Source: Litomosoides sigmodontis (lineage: Eukaryota > Nematoda > Chromadorea > Rhabditida > Onchocercidae). Taken from it: 64,000 nt of DNA. The position numbers and the translations under genes are program-made. Of the stretch, positions 13,201 to 31,069 are shown piece by piece. The stretch covers positions 5,665,317-5,729,316 of the forward strand of contig OY718804.1 in assembly GCA_963070105.1 (NCBI GenBank), in the 5' to 3' direction. Within the stretch, counting starts at the first letter, position 1. Every line of letters starts with the position of its first letter. The notes below the pieces were generated by a model that saw nothing but the letters and a program-made list of their open reading frames with translations, did no database searches and was not told where the DNA came from.

Positions 13201-16200
13201 ATCAACCGGTCATGTCATCTTGGTGAGTGCATTTTGCTTTTTGTATTTCATGTTTTAATATGAAGCAATCTATTATTTCTTCCCCTTGTCATTTTACCAA
13301 TTTCAGTAATTCCTATTTTGCTATAAGATTCTTTGTTTTTCCCCCAAATTTCTTTCCGCATCGCATCATTTCCCACTCTTATATTTTTCAAATTTCAGTC
13401 ATTCCTTCGCGACTATTTGAATGACACGTCTAAAATCGAAGGACAATGGCAAATGCTAAATAGTTATTCAAATCCAAATGGAATATCATCAATCGCGAGA
13501 GAAGAAAAAAATATTAACAAAAATCGAAATCCATCTTGTCTCCCATGTAAGCTTCCTTCATTAATTCAATTCCCATTACATTATTGAAATTAAAGGCCCC
13601 TTTAATCACTTTTAAATAGGGCAGTGACAGATATTTGTTGGGTCGTTTTCCTTTCGCACAGCAATTTCTCCATCATTTGGCTAAGTGGAAGAAACTATGA
13701 GGCGCAATAAGAAATGAGTTAAATCTTAGTTCACTGATAGCAAGAAACAAAAGAGCTGGCCATTTGCTCAATTCATTTTTTCCGGAGAATGAAGTGGGTT
13801 CTTTTGTAAAAATAGAAAATGTATTTGGAAGAGAGAAGTGATTTCACTGCAAAGATTAATTCTACTAACGTTTCGGCACATCCTTCAACTGTCAGTACGG
13901 TCGAAGCACTTTTCAGACGACGACACATTGGTCAGTATCCGCGACTTGATGAACGATTCAACATTTATCAATGCATCAGCAATCCACGACTGTGATCCGA
14001 AACAAGCTAATTACATCGCTACACAATCACCACTTCCGGAAACCATTGCCGACTTCTGGCAAATGATTTGGGAGAAAGTTAGTGTCACTTTTAGATCTTC
14101 TTTAAATTCCACTGGATCATCATGTGACTGTTTCGTACAATTTCATTTCATCTCTCTCTCTCTCTCTTTCTCTTTCTTCCTGCTTCGTCTCCATCTATTT
14201 CTTGTACTTTCTTCCTAATACTAATTTGCGATCCTATTATACGCATTGCTACAAATCGCACTAGCAATTGTCACCGTGTCGTTAGAGAGAAGGAGCAGAA
14301 TTCTTAGTGATAGGAACGCGAGAGTAAACAGTGAAGAAAAGATAAAACGAATGAATGTTAAAATGCGGTGAACATACAGGTTATTAATTTATTCCATAAT
14401 TAAACTTATGCGGAAGTTTGGAAATGAAAACTGGCGACTGCTAGGAAGGATGGACGGCATGACAAGAGGAGGATAGTCGAAACGAATCAGTAAATCAAAT
14501 CTACTTCTTCATTTCTTCAATTCGTGCTTTGGTTCAGTTCGCTCCATCTCAACAATCATTTAATAATAACTTGTCATTACTTCCCTTTCTAACCTTACGT
14601 ACACATTCTCGTGTTATGTGTGAAACATCTCAGGCTACCGTGCTAATCGTTAACTTATCAAACAACGATGATCAACAAGACGGACGATGCCTCAACTACT
14701 GGCCTGAAAGTGGTTCGCAGATATATGGATCTTTCGAAGTTCGTTGTTTGTTTTGCTATTTCGGTTTTGCTGAATAGAGAAGAATGAAAAGCCACCTTTT
14801 GGTGCTGGTGAAAGTCAAGAGAATAATATGCAAATTAATGATAACGAGTGGAGTGGAGCGATTCATGTAAAACGGTTGCTGCTGAGTGAATGAGAGGATT
14901 ATAAACCAACAGTTAAGTGCTCCATCGCTTCTCATCTGCAAAACATTTCCACAACTGTCTTAATCGCATTCATAATGCGATTAAGTCAAATTGGAAACTT
15001 TTTTGTCAATTTCACATAGAGTTAGTTGTTCGTAAAGCACGTTGCAAACAGGAATTCCAAATTTAATGATTAAAATTAGAGTTCAGCAACTCTGCCCACC
15101 ACCTCTCACTCTTATGCAAGAAAAATGGCGCATTATGAGTTGCGTAATCAGCATTTGAAATGATCCATCTGTTAGCGAGAATATTAATTTCCAAATCGTT
15201 TCCTGCAGATTCATTTGGTATCGGAGCACATTTGGAGCGAAGACTATTTGGTACGATCGTTTTACTTAAAAAATTTGAGAACTAGCGAAACGAGAACTGT
15301 AACTCAATTTCACTTCTTGACGTGGCCCAAAGGCGGAGTACCATCCAATACTAAAGCTCTACTCGATTTCCGCAGGTTCCTTTTTAACTTGCTTTTCAAA
15401 AATGTGACAACTTCAATATCTCTGCAGGGGGTTCACGTAAATAGACTATTGAGAAGTAAGTATATGAATGTGTTAGTCAAAAAAATCACAATTTCAAATT
15501 CTAACATTGCTTTAGTTGCAATCAGTGGGAAGTTTTGTTGTTGATGTTTTTCTTTTAAAAAACTCCTGAAATCAGGAAGTTATTCGAGCTTTCTGTTTCT
15601 AATGACTTCCAAAACGGAAACATCAAAAACAGAGCTTGTAGGCCATCTTTTACTGCACTTCAGTACAATCCAAGAATAATTTCCACTTAATTAATGAGCA
15701 CACAAACTGAGCAGTTTTCGAGTTACACTAACTGACTGCTTTTATATGTTTCATTTTCACCGCAATTTTTCAGTACTCTGGATGAGACGCCTCCGCTCGT
15801 CGATCATTTTTGTGGATTAGCAATTTTGTTCTCGAATAATTGCATAGTCACAAAAGTGATGGACGGGAAGCGTCGTTTGTTCCAACCGAACCACTATTTT
15901 CCTTCCCTTACATTTGACTTTTCTCGGCTTCCCTACGTGTATATTAAGACCATAATAATCACTTCTTTTCTGCTCTGTCAAAAATAAATTGCAACATAAA
16001 AATTTTGTTTGATTACATATAAAGAGGTCCACCAGATCGAAAAATTTTCAGAAAGATCAATAAATCGTATCGCGGAAAAGCAGCTCCAATTGTTGTACAC
16101 TGTACGGATGGTACCGGACGGACCGGTACATTCTGCCTACTTGATATGATACTGAATCGAGTTGCCAAAGGTGTACTTTTATAAGTTGCTTGAAAATTAG

Positions 16201-16651
16201 AAATCATATATGTTATCTGCCAACCGAATACCACTCTGTTGCTTTATCCAAGTATATGATGTAGTAAAAGCAATAATAAAATCACAGTAGTATTAGTGAT
16301 AATGATAATAATAATAAGAAGAAATGATGTGCAATAAAGCGTTATCAAGTATCCATATGATCGCTGATTTTTGACTTTTGCTAGTCCTCTGATGTCTAAA
16401 TGCAAATGAGTTCAATTGAAATTTGATAATAGCAGCATGGAATTAGAGATGTGATTTTGTTCAAAGATAAAATGAGATGAGAAATATGTATAACAAATCT
16501 TGTTATAGGTGTAAAAGAACTAAATGTAGCAGGTTCACTGGAGCATTTACGTGATCAACGTCCAGGTATGGTGGAAAGCTGTGAACAGTACAAGATGGTA
16601 TTCGTCTGTTTGGCGGAAGAGATAACTGCTATTGTAGCTGCGCTGTCGTAA
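4260..16651 (+). CDS. ida-1: IDA-1 / IA-2 (PTPRN) receptor-type pseudophosphatase of dense-core vesicles
   Basis: Sixteen exons: 4260-4395, 8284-8334, 9420-9667, 10761-10863, 10965-11174, 12031-12208, 12414-12517, 12593-12663, 12781-13064, 13165-13222, 13399-13546, 13896-14077, 14634-14738, 15209-15375, 16052-16170 and 16509-16651. All phases join, giving 768 residues. Order: hydrophobic signal segment (about 25-39); RESP18-like cysteine region ([19 protein letters not shown]); luminal domain ([13 protein letters not shown] to GIGSGE); membrane segment about 381-402; juxtamembrane YQDLC and DISTGH signatures; tyrosine phosphatase domain from about 520 to the end. The P-loop is [10 protein letters not shown] (Cys699, Arg705) with Asp701 where active enzymes have Ala, and the WPD loop reads WPK (Lys667), so catalysis is unlikely. 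In C. elegans and mammals this protein resides in dense-core vesicles and supports neuropeptide/insulin secretion (family knowledge). Intron 1 is 3.9 kb. Confidence 0.95.
4845..6030. repeat. Diverged duplicated element in ida-1 intron 1
   Basis: Two direct, diverged copies lie at about 4845-5010 and 5862-6030. The strongest identity is the block CTTCAATTGCGTTATCAGTT (4954-4973 and again near 5972-5991), followed in both by an AAGTTGA / TTCATGGTTTCTT stretch and TTGCTTGC. A conserved ATTTTAATTTATC begins each copy. No terminal inverted repeats or coding capacity were seen. Confidence 0.7.
6151..6158. promoter_or_regulatory. CRE-like palindrome TGACGTCA in ida-1 intron 1
   Basis: A perfect cAMP-response-element octamer sits ten bases after a TTGCTAGGTGACA sequence. 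Two more octamers occur in the window (25544-25551 in a grk-2 intron, 46907-46914 in an ifet-1 intron), so chance occurrence is possible. Function is inference only. Confidence 0.25.
14151..14180. repeat. TC-rich microsatellite in ida-1 intron
   Basis: About 17 bases of TC repeat followed by a TTTC-rich stretch, just after the exon ending at 14077. Confidence 0.85.
14959..14985. repeat. Perfect 12-bp inverted repeat (3-base loop) in ida-1 intron
   Basis: CTTAATCGCATT at 14959-14970 and its exact reverse complement at 14974-14985 are separated by CAT. The structure lies in the intron between the exons ending at 14738 and starting at 15209. It could form a stable short hairpin in DNA or pre-mRNA. 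No function can be assigned from sequence. Confidence 0.9.
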
Positions 16652-17661
16652 TAAGGCGTGAACAGGAAGCAAAGAAGGAAAAAGCAAAATTACTGGCAAT
16701 ACGAACAGTGAAAAATTTCATTTCCTTTTTGGTGTCAGCGATAACTACTTTCCGGGAAGGAATGCTCGCTGAGTGTGTAATTCGATTTCTCCTCTTATTT
16801 ACCACTGATCTCCATGGATTTCATTTCTCTCCGCGTTACGACCATAATAAAGCAAAGTTTAATTGTGTGCAACAAAATATAATAACTTAGCTTAGCACAT
16901 TGACATTTCTCGTGGGAAGCACTGAAGAAGAAGCAATCATCCCGACTGTGTCATCGAGAATTTCATCCATCACTTGCGACTGAAACATTCCGTCAACTCC
17001 AACTTCACTTTCTTATTCCATCATCCGTAATCAGTCGCACATGCAGGAGGATTTCGCACTCTCGCAACATGCAGTAGCAATAATTAATTATAGTAGCGAC
17101 ATTCAATCACTCATTATTACCAGGGCAGTTCGACAAGATTAACTGCACAGCAATTAGCTATTTATTTATGAACTTTTACGCACAGTCGGCTCCTTCACTT
17201 ATTCTATTAGAATTTTTACGTAATTTTATCATCAATTAGCTGATGTAGCACAGAGAATGAGATAATAATACATCGATAAATGTCGTCTTGAAAGTTTCAT
17301 TGATTAAGTCACTGCGCAATTGATTTGCAGGAATGCTAACTTGTTGGACAAATTTCCTTTTGACACTTCAACATTAAGTGAATGAGTGAGCGGGAGCAAT
17401 AATGATATTGCGTTCGATCACTGGAAGTAATAAAAATGTAGAAACGTCAACTGCAATCTTTCCATCTGCCTCTCTTCATTTCTGAATCATTATGAACTGA
17501 ATGGTGATCAGGAAAAAAGCCCAATATCAGTGGAAATAGAGCGTGCACTAAAATTTGATCGCAACTTCAAACAACGTTGTAAAGGAAATGTGGGATGAAT
17601 TTGTTGCGCAGGTATACCGCGTTGCGAAAAGGCTGTTTGAAAGCTCTTGAGCTTCTGCGGC
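16652..17661. other. Intergenic region ida-1 to vem-1
   Basis: About 1 kb without a supported exon. A polyadenylation-type AATAAA at 16847-16852 could end the ida-1 transcript. A good splice acceptor (TTGTTGCGCAG) ends at 17611, about 50 bases before the vem-1 ATG, and could receive a spliced leader. Confidence 0.5.
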
Positions 17662-18710
17662 ATGGAGGTGCCTTTCGGAGATGTCACGGAGTTGGGAGGT
17701 TGGGATGTAGTGATTTTTGTGTTCGTGGTTTACGCGGTTTTTGTCGTTTTCTTGAAGAAGCCTGCAGAGGAGATACGTCCGGATGAAGAAGAGAGGACAT
17801 GTAACTCTCTTCCACCCATGCAGAAGAGGGACTTCACAGTGAAACAATTGCTACTCTTTAACGGCGTACAAAATGAACGAATCCTTATGGCTGTTTGTGG
17901 AAAGGTATGCTCTTCCCTTCGTTTAAGTTCTTCTGAAATTCTTTAATACAACTATTGATATTTTTTTCATCTGAATCGATTCGACGCGATTATTCAGAGT
18001 GTAACCGAATGCATCATCCTTTTCGGTGATGATTTCTCGAATTTTTTGCCTGACTTGTGCTCCACATTTACTCTATTATAGGAAAGGAAATTAGGGTGAG
18101 ATGAGATTAGTGGAGGGAAAGAGCTAAGGTGGCATTTCAAATATGACAATATTTGTGATCGAAGCTTCTCTTTGTCAAAGGACATAGCAGTGAGGTATGT
18201 GTCAGTGAAATAGGATGTTACAGGAGTGCAAAATTTTCTAGGTATTTGATGTAACGAAAGGGAGGTCATTTTATGGTCCTGAAGGTGCATATAGTAAATT
18301 GGCAGGTCATGATGCCACGCGAGCGTTAGCGAAGATGGATCTCACCCTCGTCAAAGATACCCCAGATGATTTAAGTGACATTTCCGATTTAGATATTAAA
18401 TCAGCTGAAGAATGGATGCAGTCATTCATCTGTAAGTTTCTGAATATAGCTGGATTATCCTATTTGCTTATAAATTGCAATTTTTAAGGTTTCCAAGTGC
18501 TATCGTAAGGCATGAGATTTAGGCAGGTCAAATATGGTTTATTATCGTAATTTTTTTTTACTTATTTTCACTCATCAGGATTATATAGTCGATTACGACT
18601 AAATTTGTTCTGAATGTTTTCATTTTACAGACAAATATCCTATCGTGGGGAAATTGTTAGCAGAAGGCGAAGAGGAGACCGATTACAAAGGTGAACTGGC
18701 ATCACTATAG
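17662..18710 (+). CDS. vem-1: VEM-1 / PGRMC-family membrane cytochrome b5-like heme-binding protein
   Basis: Three exons, 17662-17904, 18242-18431 and 18631-18710, giving 170 residues. A short N-terminus is followed by one membrane helix at about residues 15-31 (DVVIFVFVVYAVFVVFL), an acidic linker and a cytochrome b5-like domain. The domain starts at RDFTVKQLLLFNG and carries the family signatures RILMAVCGK, VFDVTKGRSFYGPEG, and GHDATRALAKMDL. Tyrosines that ligate heme in PGRMC1 belong to this YGPEG region. Family members act at the ER/plasma membrane in heme handling, P450 support and, in C. elegans, axon guidance (established knowledge). The protein is shorter than PGRMC1 (195). The end is taken by reading through a weak donor (GGTGAAC at 18690) to a TAG, so a further small exon remains possible. 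The start is the first ATG in frame. Confidence 0.9.
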
Positions 18711-19204
18711 TTACCTAAGCTTTTGATTTATCGTTAAGACTGAGATGAATTTGTTTAGATTGTTTTATTAAGATAGCCATTGAATTTTATTGTAGTACAG
18801 TATTCTTATCCGTGGTGTTGGTACTGTCACTGAAAGAGGAATGGCATAATTTTGATATTTGATATACATGTAACTTGTCAGGTTGTGCATTATCTTTCCA
18901 TATCTCTCACTTTTTCATGTTTGCTTGCACTTATTTGCTTCATTCAACTACCATTCCGAAATAAACTAGCTTCAATACTCTTTGACTTGTTATTATCAAA
19001 GTTTTTTTACTTAGTACATGTGAATTTTAATATCATTACTCAGTATATGTGAGCTTTGATTTGAAAAGTCATATGAAGTAGAAGGGCAAATTCGCAATGC
19101 GTTGTCCAGAGGTGATGCAAGGGGTTGTAGGAAAGAATCGGTTTCGTTTTAGCTTCGGTGCATCACTGTCTGTTCATTACTTTATTTTTCGTTCAAGGAG
19201 AATT

Positions 19205-19584
19205 ATGACATTTATGTATCCGATGCATTTTCCAACGGTACCGTTACGATGGGATGAGCCAGCATGGGCAGTTCCATGTACAGATGCAGTTGATGAAGTT
19301 TTGCTTTCTAGGCTGGAATCACGTATTAGTGCGCAGGTGATCATTTAGCTTTCATATAACAGTCAATGATAGTTTTTTAACCTATGTAGTTTCGTTTAAA
19401 GTTTTCTGCACTAAAATGTGTTAAAAACGGTCTCTTACCCTTTTTGAACTCATTTCAGTCTTTATTCAGTCAAATGCGTTCGGTGCCAAACGTTATCTCC
19501 GGAAGTACTTTACTGCAGGAAATTGATGACCTGGAAGAAGATGAGGAGGAAGTAGCGGACGAAGATGATGAACAGAATCAGTGA
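19205..19584 (+). CDS. Small acidic protein, possible anaphase-promoting complex subunit 15
   Basis: Two exons, 19205-19336 and 19459-19584, joined in phase 0, encode 85 residues. The N-terminus reads MTFMYPMHFPTVPLRW and is followed by DEPAW and a short helical stretch ending in ESRISAQ. The second exon gives NVISGSTLLQEIDDLEEDEE and an acidic end. From memory of the family, human APC15 has the same order: a short N-terminal segment with LFP-V---W, a D-PC---EL stretch, a helical part, an N-V-G segment and a long acidic tail. The match is weak but collinear; an unrelated nematode-specific protein is the alternative. It lies 494 bases downstream of vem-1 on the same strand. A polyadenylation-type AATAAA is at 19847-19852. 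Confidence 0.5.
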
Positions 19585-20644
19585 TTCCATCCATTTCCAT
19601 TCTGTATATAGTTTTGTTTGATTTCAGACATCGGTACATTTGGCTCACATCTTTTCAATATTTTCTATATAAATTGAAAAGTAAAAGGGAGCTTTAAATT
19701 TCGCCCCATTTTTTAAAATTTTTAGAAAGAAGGAAAGGAAGTTTTTTTTGGAACGCTTGAGGAGCTGACTTATGTCAGCATGCACTAATTTTGGAATATC
19801 AGCACATGTACTTTCCGGGATTTTTCTCCAATTTTATCTGTTATGAAATAAAAGATTGGGGAACTGTTTCCCATTTCAAATTGGAAGGATAATCGACCAA
19901 CGTTTAGGTTTTTATATTATGCAGTTTGTTTCTCCATGGTTTCTGTAATCAAGAGAGAAGTCAGCATGAGGTTAGGGCTGGGAAAGTTCATTCATAGCAG
20001 AGAAACAAAAAAATGATTGGAAGATATGAGGGATAGCAGGTTAGCATTGTATGCTTTATTCGGCTCAATCACAGCATAAAATGGAAGGATTTCACGGCTA
20101 TTACAAATTTTTTTGGAGTTATTACAGCGAATGGTATACCTAGAACAAAGATCAGGAAACTAATAGTTGAGTTTCATATAATTTACTTTAAAAGATGTTC
20201 GAGAATACAAATGAAAATATTTCATTCGATTAAGCATGTATTCGACTATTAAACTTCGTCTAATTAAAAAATAACCATCACAATGAGACCAGATCAAAGC
20301 ATTTTTTTTTGAAGCAATAAAATTAACGCGCAGAATGAATCATTTTGCTCCAAGTAAGTAAGGGTACACGACGAAGGCTAATATTTGTTCTTAAGCATAA
20401 GTAAGAGCTATAGATCTAAGTTAGTAAGATGTATCACTGGCAATCACTTTCAAAGTTTTTTATTAATTACAAGTGTGTCCCTGCTTGGAATTGAATGCTG
20501 AGAGAAATGAGTCTAATTCCTTTAGGAGCATAGTTTTTGTTGAAAATTCTTTCTCAACCACTTTCAAATAACTGCACTGTTTCCTACAGAAATTAGCCGA
20601 AGTGAGAAACAGAGAAAAGCATACGCGAAAATGGTCAACACTGA
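19585..20644. other. Convergent intergenic region, possible APC15 / grk-2
   Basis: About 1.06 kb of AT-rich sequence between two converging genes. It should contain both 3' untranslated regions. No exon or RNA gene is supported. Confidence 0.6.
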
Positions 20645-27149
<6,505 letters not shown>

Positions 27150-29070
27150 TTTGAATTATTGCCTTTATCCTTTGTATTCTATACCAAGGCGCATAACACA
27201 AGCTAGAATTCTCCCAGCGCTATTTATAAGCCTTTCGCTAAGTATGTTGCTAAGTATGTCTGAAATAGAAAAAAATTAAATTCGAGTTACAAGTTCGAAC
27301 TCTCTGAAAGCTTCATCTTTCGTTGATAAAAATCCATGTGACACTAAATTACTTTTCATTCCGCTGCATGTCTAATTTTCATCACAAAAATTCCTCTCTT
27401 ACATTCCCCCTATAGCATTAAAAAAAAAATCAAAAAAGGAAGAAAATCAATAATTCGAAAGACGATTTACTCAACACGTCGCTTGTGGAAGTGTTGTTGT
27501 GATGACCGCCGATACTTGTGGTCTAAGCAAAACGCTGTCTTAACGGAGCTTTCGGGATTGCCCTAAAACTTGAAAGTAAAAAAGTGTAAAACGACTACTA
27601 CAACTTCACTGATAGGATCAGAGCTGGTCGGTTAGTGGAAAATCGTTGCGTTAAATTTGAAGTAGAAAATTGGCGTTATAGTTGCGATGATGAGATATCA
27701 TATATTATATTACATAATGAGGAACTTTTTGGAAAATGGAAAAAAACCCAACGTTAAATTGATGTGTATTGAAACGATTTATGATATGGCAGCTTTCAAC
27801 TGTTTCTAAAATTTCAACGGAAAAAAATCCAAGATTTAAATACCCTAAGAATTCATTACACAATATTCAAGTTGAAAGAAAACACATTAAATTAGTCACA
27901 ACAACTTCTTCACTTCATTTTGCAACAATTAGGATAAGACTATTGAATATTAAATAAAAATTAAAATCAAAATTTTTCAGAAGGACAGACAAACAAAGAG
28001 CCCGAAATAATTAAGCTCACTATATGTCGATGACATTGAGAAGACGTTCACTATCCAATGAATTTTCATCAGTTCTGGAGCAGACAAATGCCAACGTTCT
28101 ATGTTTATTAATTTAAAAAAATGTAAAATTCAATAAAATTACTTAAAGGAGAGCTCTGAGAAAATTGGAAAGGAAGGAAGAAACCTTATACAATGGAAAT
28201 CCGAATCAATGTATCTGATAGGTAACAGTCAGTGTATTTCACGTATGAACAATAATGCTTCAATTTAAGCATAACCGTTGACCTGAATATTTCATTTTAC
28301 CCGTACCCAATGTAAGCATTCTTATCAACGAGTTAAACAATTAGACGAAATAAATTAGTGCAACCTAAAAGGATGGAATTACGAAGTCAACCTATCCTTC
28401 TCAATACTATTTCAAAGTATCACAAACGCAATTAAAATTAATTTCAACAGATTTCCCATGCTTTCTATTGTCAGCAAACTACAACGATTCAAAAGGTCCA
28501 GTAATTTCCAATTCCGTTCCAACAAAAAAAATTTATGAAATCTACTGAGACATTATAAATTTGAAAAAAAGAGCTTATTGGTTGCAAAATATAAAAATTA
28601 GAAACTGTAATAAATTTTGTAATAAGTTCTGCAAATCATAATTCTTCATTTTTTGAAAGTAAATATATTGGTAATAAAATTCACTCTACCTATTCTGATG
28701 GGATGAATTTCTAGAAGTATTACGAGAGTAATAATCTCATCCGAGTGCAAATCGAAAATTCAAATTGACGGAAGTGAACTGAAAAAACTGCTGGTGTTTG
28801 TTGCGTCAAAGGTCAGATGCGCCGGAATTGTTGCGTGAAAGTTACGTCGAAAGTTGAAAGTTATGACACTGAACACTCTCCCAATCCTACAGCAAATGAT
28901 TAGGTATTGAAGGGATGAACACTTCCAGCAAATTTCACGGAAGTAGAAGGGAAGCACTGTAATCACTGCAAAATAATCATTCCCTTCCAATTAGGTTTTT
29001 ATAAAATGGGCAAAAAAGGAAAAAACGAATGCAGTAAATTTTCCTATTTAAAGTAAACAAAAAAATACTA

Positions 29071-29100
29071 GAGAGAAGGAGAGAAAGAAAGAAAGAAAGA
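29071..29100. repeat. GA/GAAA simple repeat
   Basis: GAGAGAAGGAGA followed by about five GAAA units in the grk-2/rib-2 intergenic region. Confidence 0.85.
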
Positions 29101-29310
29101 TGGGATGACCTTTATTCTTCGGAAGCTTCAACTTAATTTTATCCTCTTTCTCCCTCATCTCTTCCTTTCTTTCTCTCTGTCTCGCCCTCTCTATTCCTCC
29201 TTGTATTGATACTTGAATCATACAATTTTAAGATGGCTTAAATTCATGAATATTTATGAGAGAAAAAAGACAGCAATTTCCAAACCAACGTTAACTAATT
29301 CAAATAAATG

Positions 29311-29332
29311 AAAGAGAGACAGAGACAGAGAT

Positions 29333-29364
<32 letters not shown>
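29311..29364. repeat. GA microsatellite with GACA/GATA interruptions
   Basis: About 54 bases: AGAGACAGAGACAGAGATAGAGATAG units leading into some twelve uninterrupted AG repeats. Confidence 0.9.
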
Positions 29365-30840
29365 GAAGGACGAGAATCTTTTCAGCTCAATTTATGGCTT
29401 CACAACGGATGATTATTAGATTTGAAATGTTCACATTTGGCGGTGCAACAAATCTGTGTGAATTAAGCGAACGAAGTAACATCAATTTCGTTCCCTTTTT
29501 TCGACTAAAACTGAGAAAGTAAATAAAAAAAATTTTATTAAACATGAACAGTTCTTGCTGCGAGAAAACTTCGTTTTTAAATAATTTTAATTTGCTTTAT
29601 GGAAGTCGTTTGCATTGGCAGAAAAGCCTTCAGATTTGCCGCAAAGACCATTTCATCTTATTAGTTCAGCAACAACAATGAAAGGTATTCAACCTCAGCC
29701 TATAAGTATATAACATTATTAATTTTCACCTAAACCAAAAAAAAAACATCCAATCATTTGCATAATATCATGTGAGCACAGACGTTCGTCTCGATAAGAA
29801 ATTTTGCTCCGACCATTATCACTTCATTCACTTCTTCCACAACTTGGATAATAATTAGCAAACTGAACTGAGAAAACTTTCAATTACATTTTTCTATGAT
29901 TATCATATACAGTTAATTTATTCCTCAAAGAAAACTTTCCATCGCTTGAAATAAATTTAATTTTCTAGCAAAGATAACAGCGAAATACCAAGAAAGGAAA
30001 GGGGGAGAGATGAAAGAAGCTGCGTGTCCTCACGATTTGGTAGAGTTCAGGTCTTTCAGGGTCTTTGAATAGATGAGATTTAGAACTCCAATAAAACATG
30101 CTGATATTCCCAGCGCATCCGTCCATGCTGCCACTTCGCTTCTTTTCTTTTCTGAGGGGAAGTGAACAATGTGAAAACAAATTTTGATAATGCACGCAAT
30201 GGGATTTACTCCTATCCATAATAATTAAGGTAATTGTAGTAAAAGTAACAAACAGGTATTTCATAAACAATTTCCTCACCTCATTTTTTCTTATATGTAC
30301 ACGGCTATGTCCGAAAATCATTTACTACGCAAACGATCTTTAAACTTCGTCTTCTCACACACTACGTAAACTTCATTAATTACTCCCTCTGTCGGTAATT
30401 AATTAATAGACGACGACATTAACCGGTGAGAATGATAATGTATGGAACGTACCATAATTTGCTCCGTCTATTCTAAGCTCCAAATTGTGGCATGCTTTGA
30501 TATGTGTTTATAATAAATAATTAATTATATGATTAAGTTATTGTAAATAAGTCATGCCGAAAGTCCTGGGAGGCAAAATTTTCACTGCTGCAATTATAAT
30601 TTAATTAAATATTACAGTATGTTAAGGATCAGTGAGGTGTCAGTGGGAATGGCTGAAAACGACTGATAGCATCAGTTCTAACTCACTCCAAATCTGCTAA
30701 TTTGAACTTCTCCAGTTTTCCCGCCTCATCGCAGCAATCTTCAATTATTGAGAAACGGTCAGCTAAATGGAAGAGATTGTCAATTTGCTGAGGGAAAAAT
30801 TCAATAAACTCTAAATTTTATAGCCAATGTGATATTGTTT

Positions 30841-30888
30841 GAAAGGGAGAAGAGGAAGAGAGGGAGAGAGAGAGAGTGAGAGAGAGAA
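30841..30888. repeat. GA-rich simple repeat
   Basis: Purine-only stretch of GA, GGA and GAA units with one interrupting T. Confidence 0.85.
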
Positions 30889-31050
30889 ACAAAGGAACGA
30901 AATTGATACTTCAATTACGATGAAAGCCTTATCACCGAGTGAAAACAAGCCTATTATTGAATCTGAAATTGAAGATAAATAACATTCTTCGAGATACGAG
31001 TGAGATGAATTAATAAAATTCCATTTATCTAATGTTGTACAACGCTATAT

Positions 31051-31069
31051 TCTCTCTCTCTCTCTCTCA
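31051..31069. repeat. TC microsatellite
   Basis: About nine TC repeats in the intergenic region, opposite in polarity to the nearby GA tracts. Confidence 0.85.
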
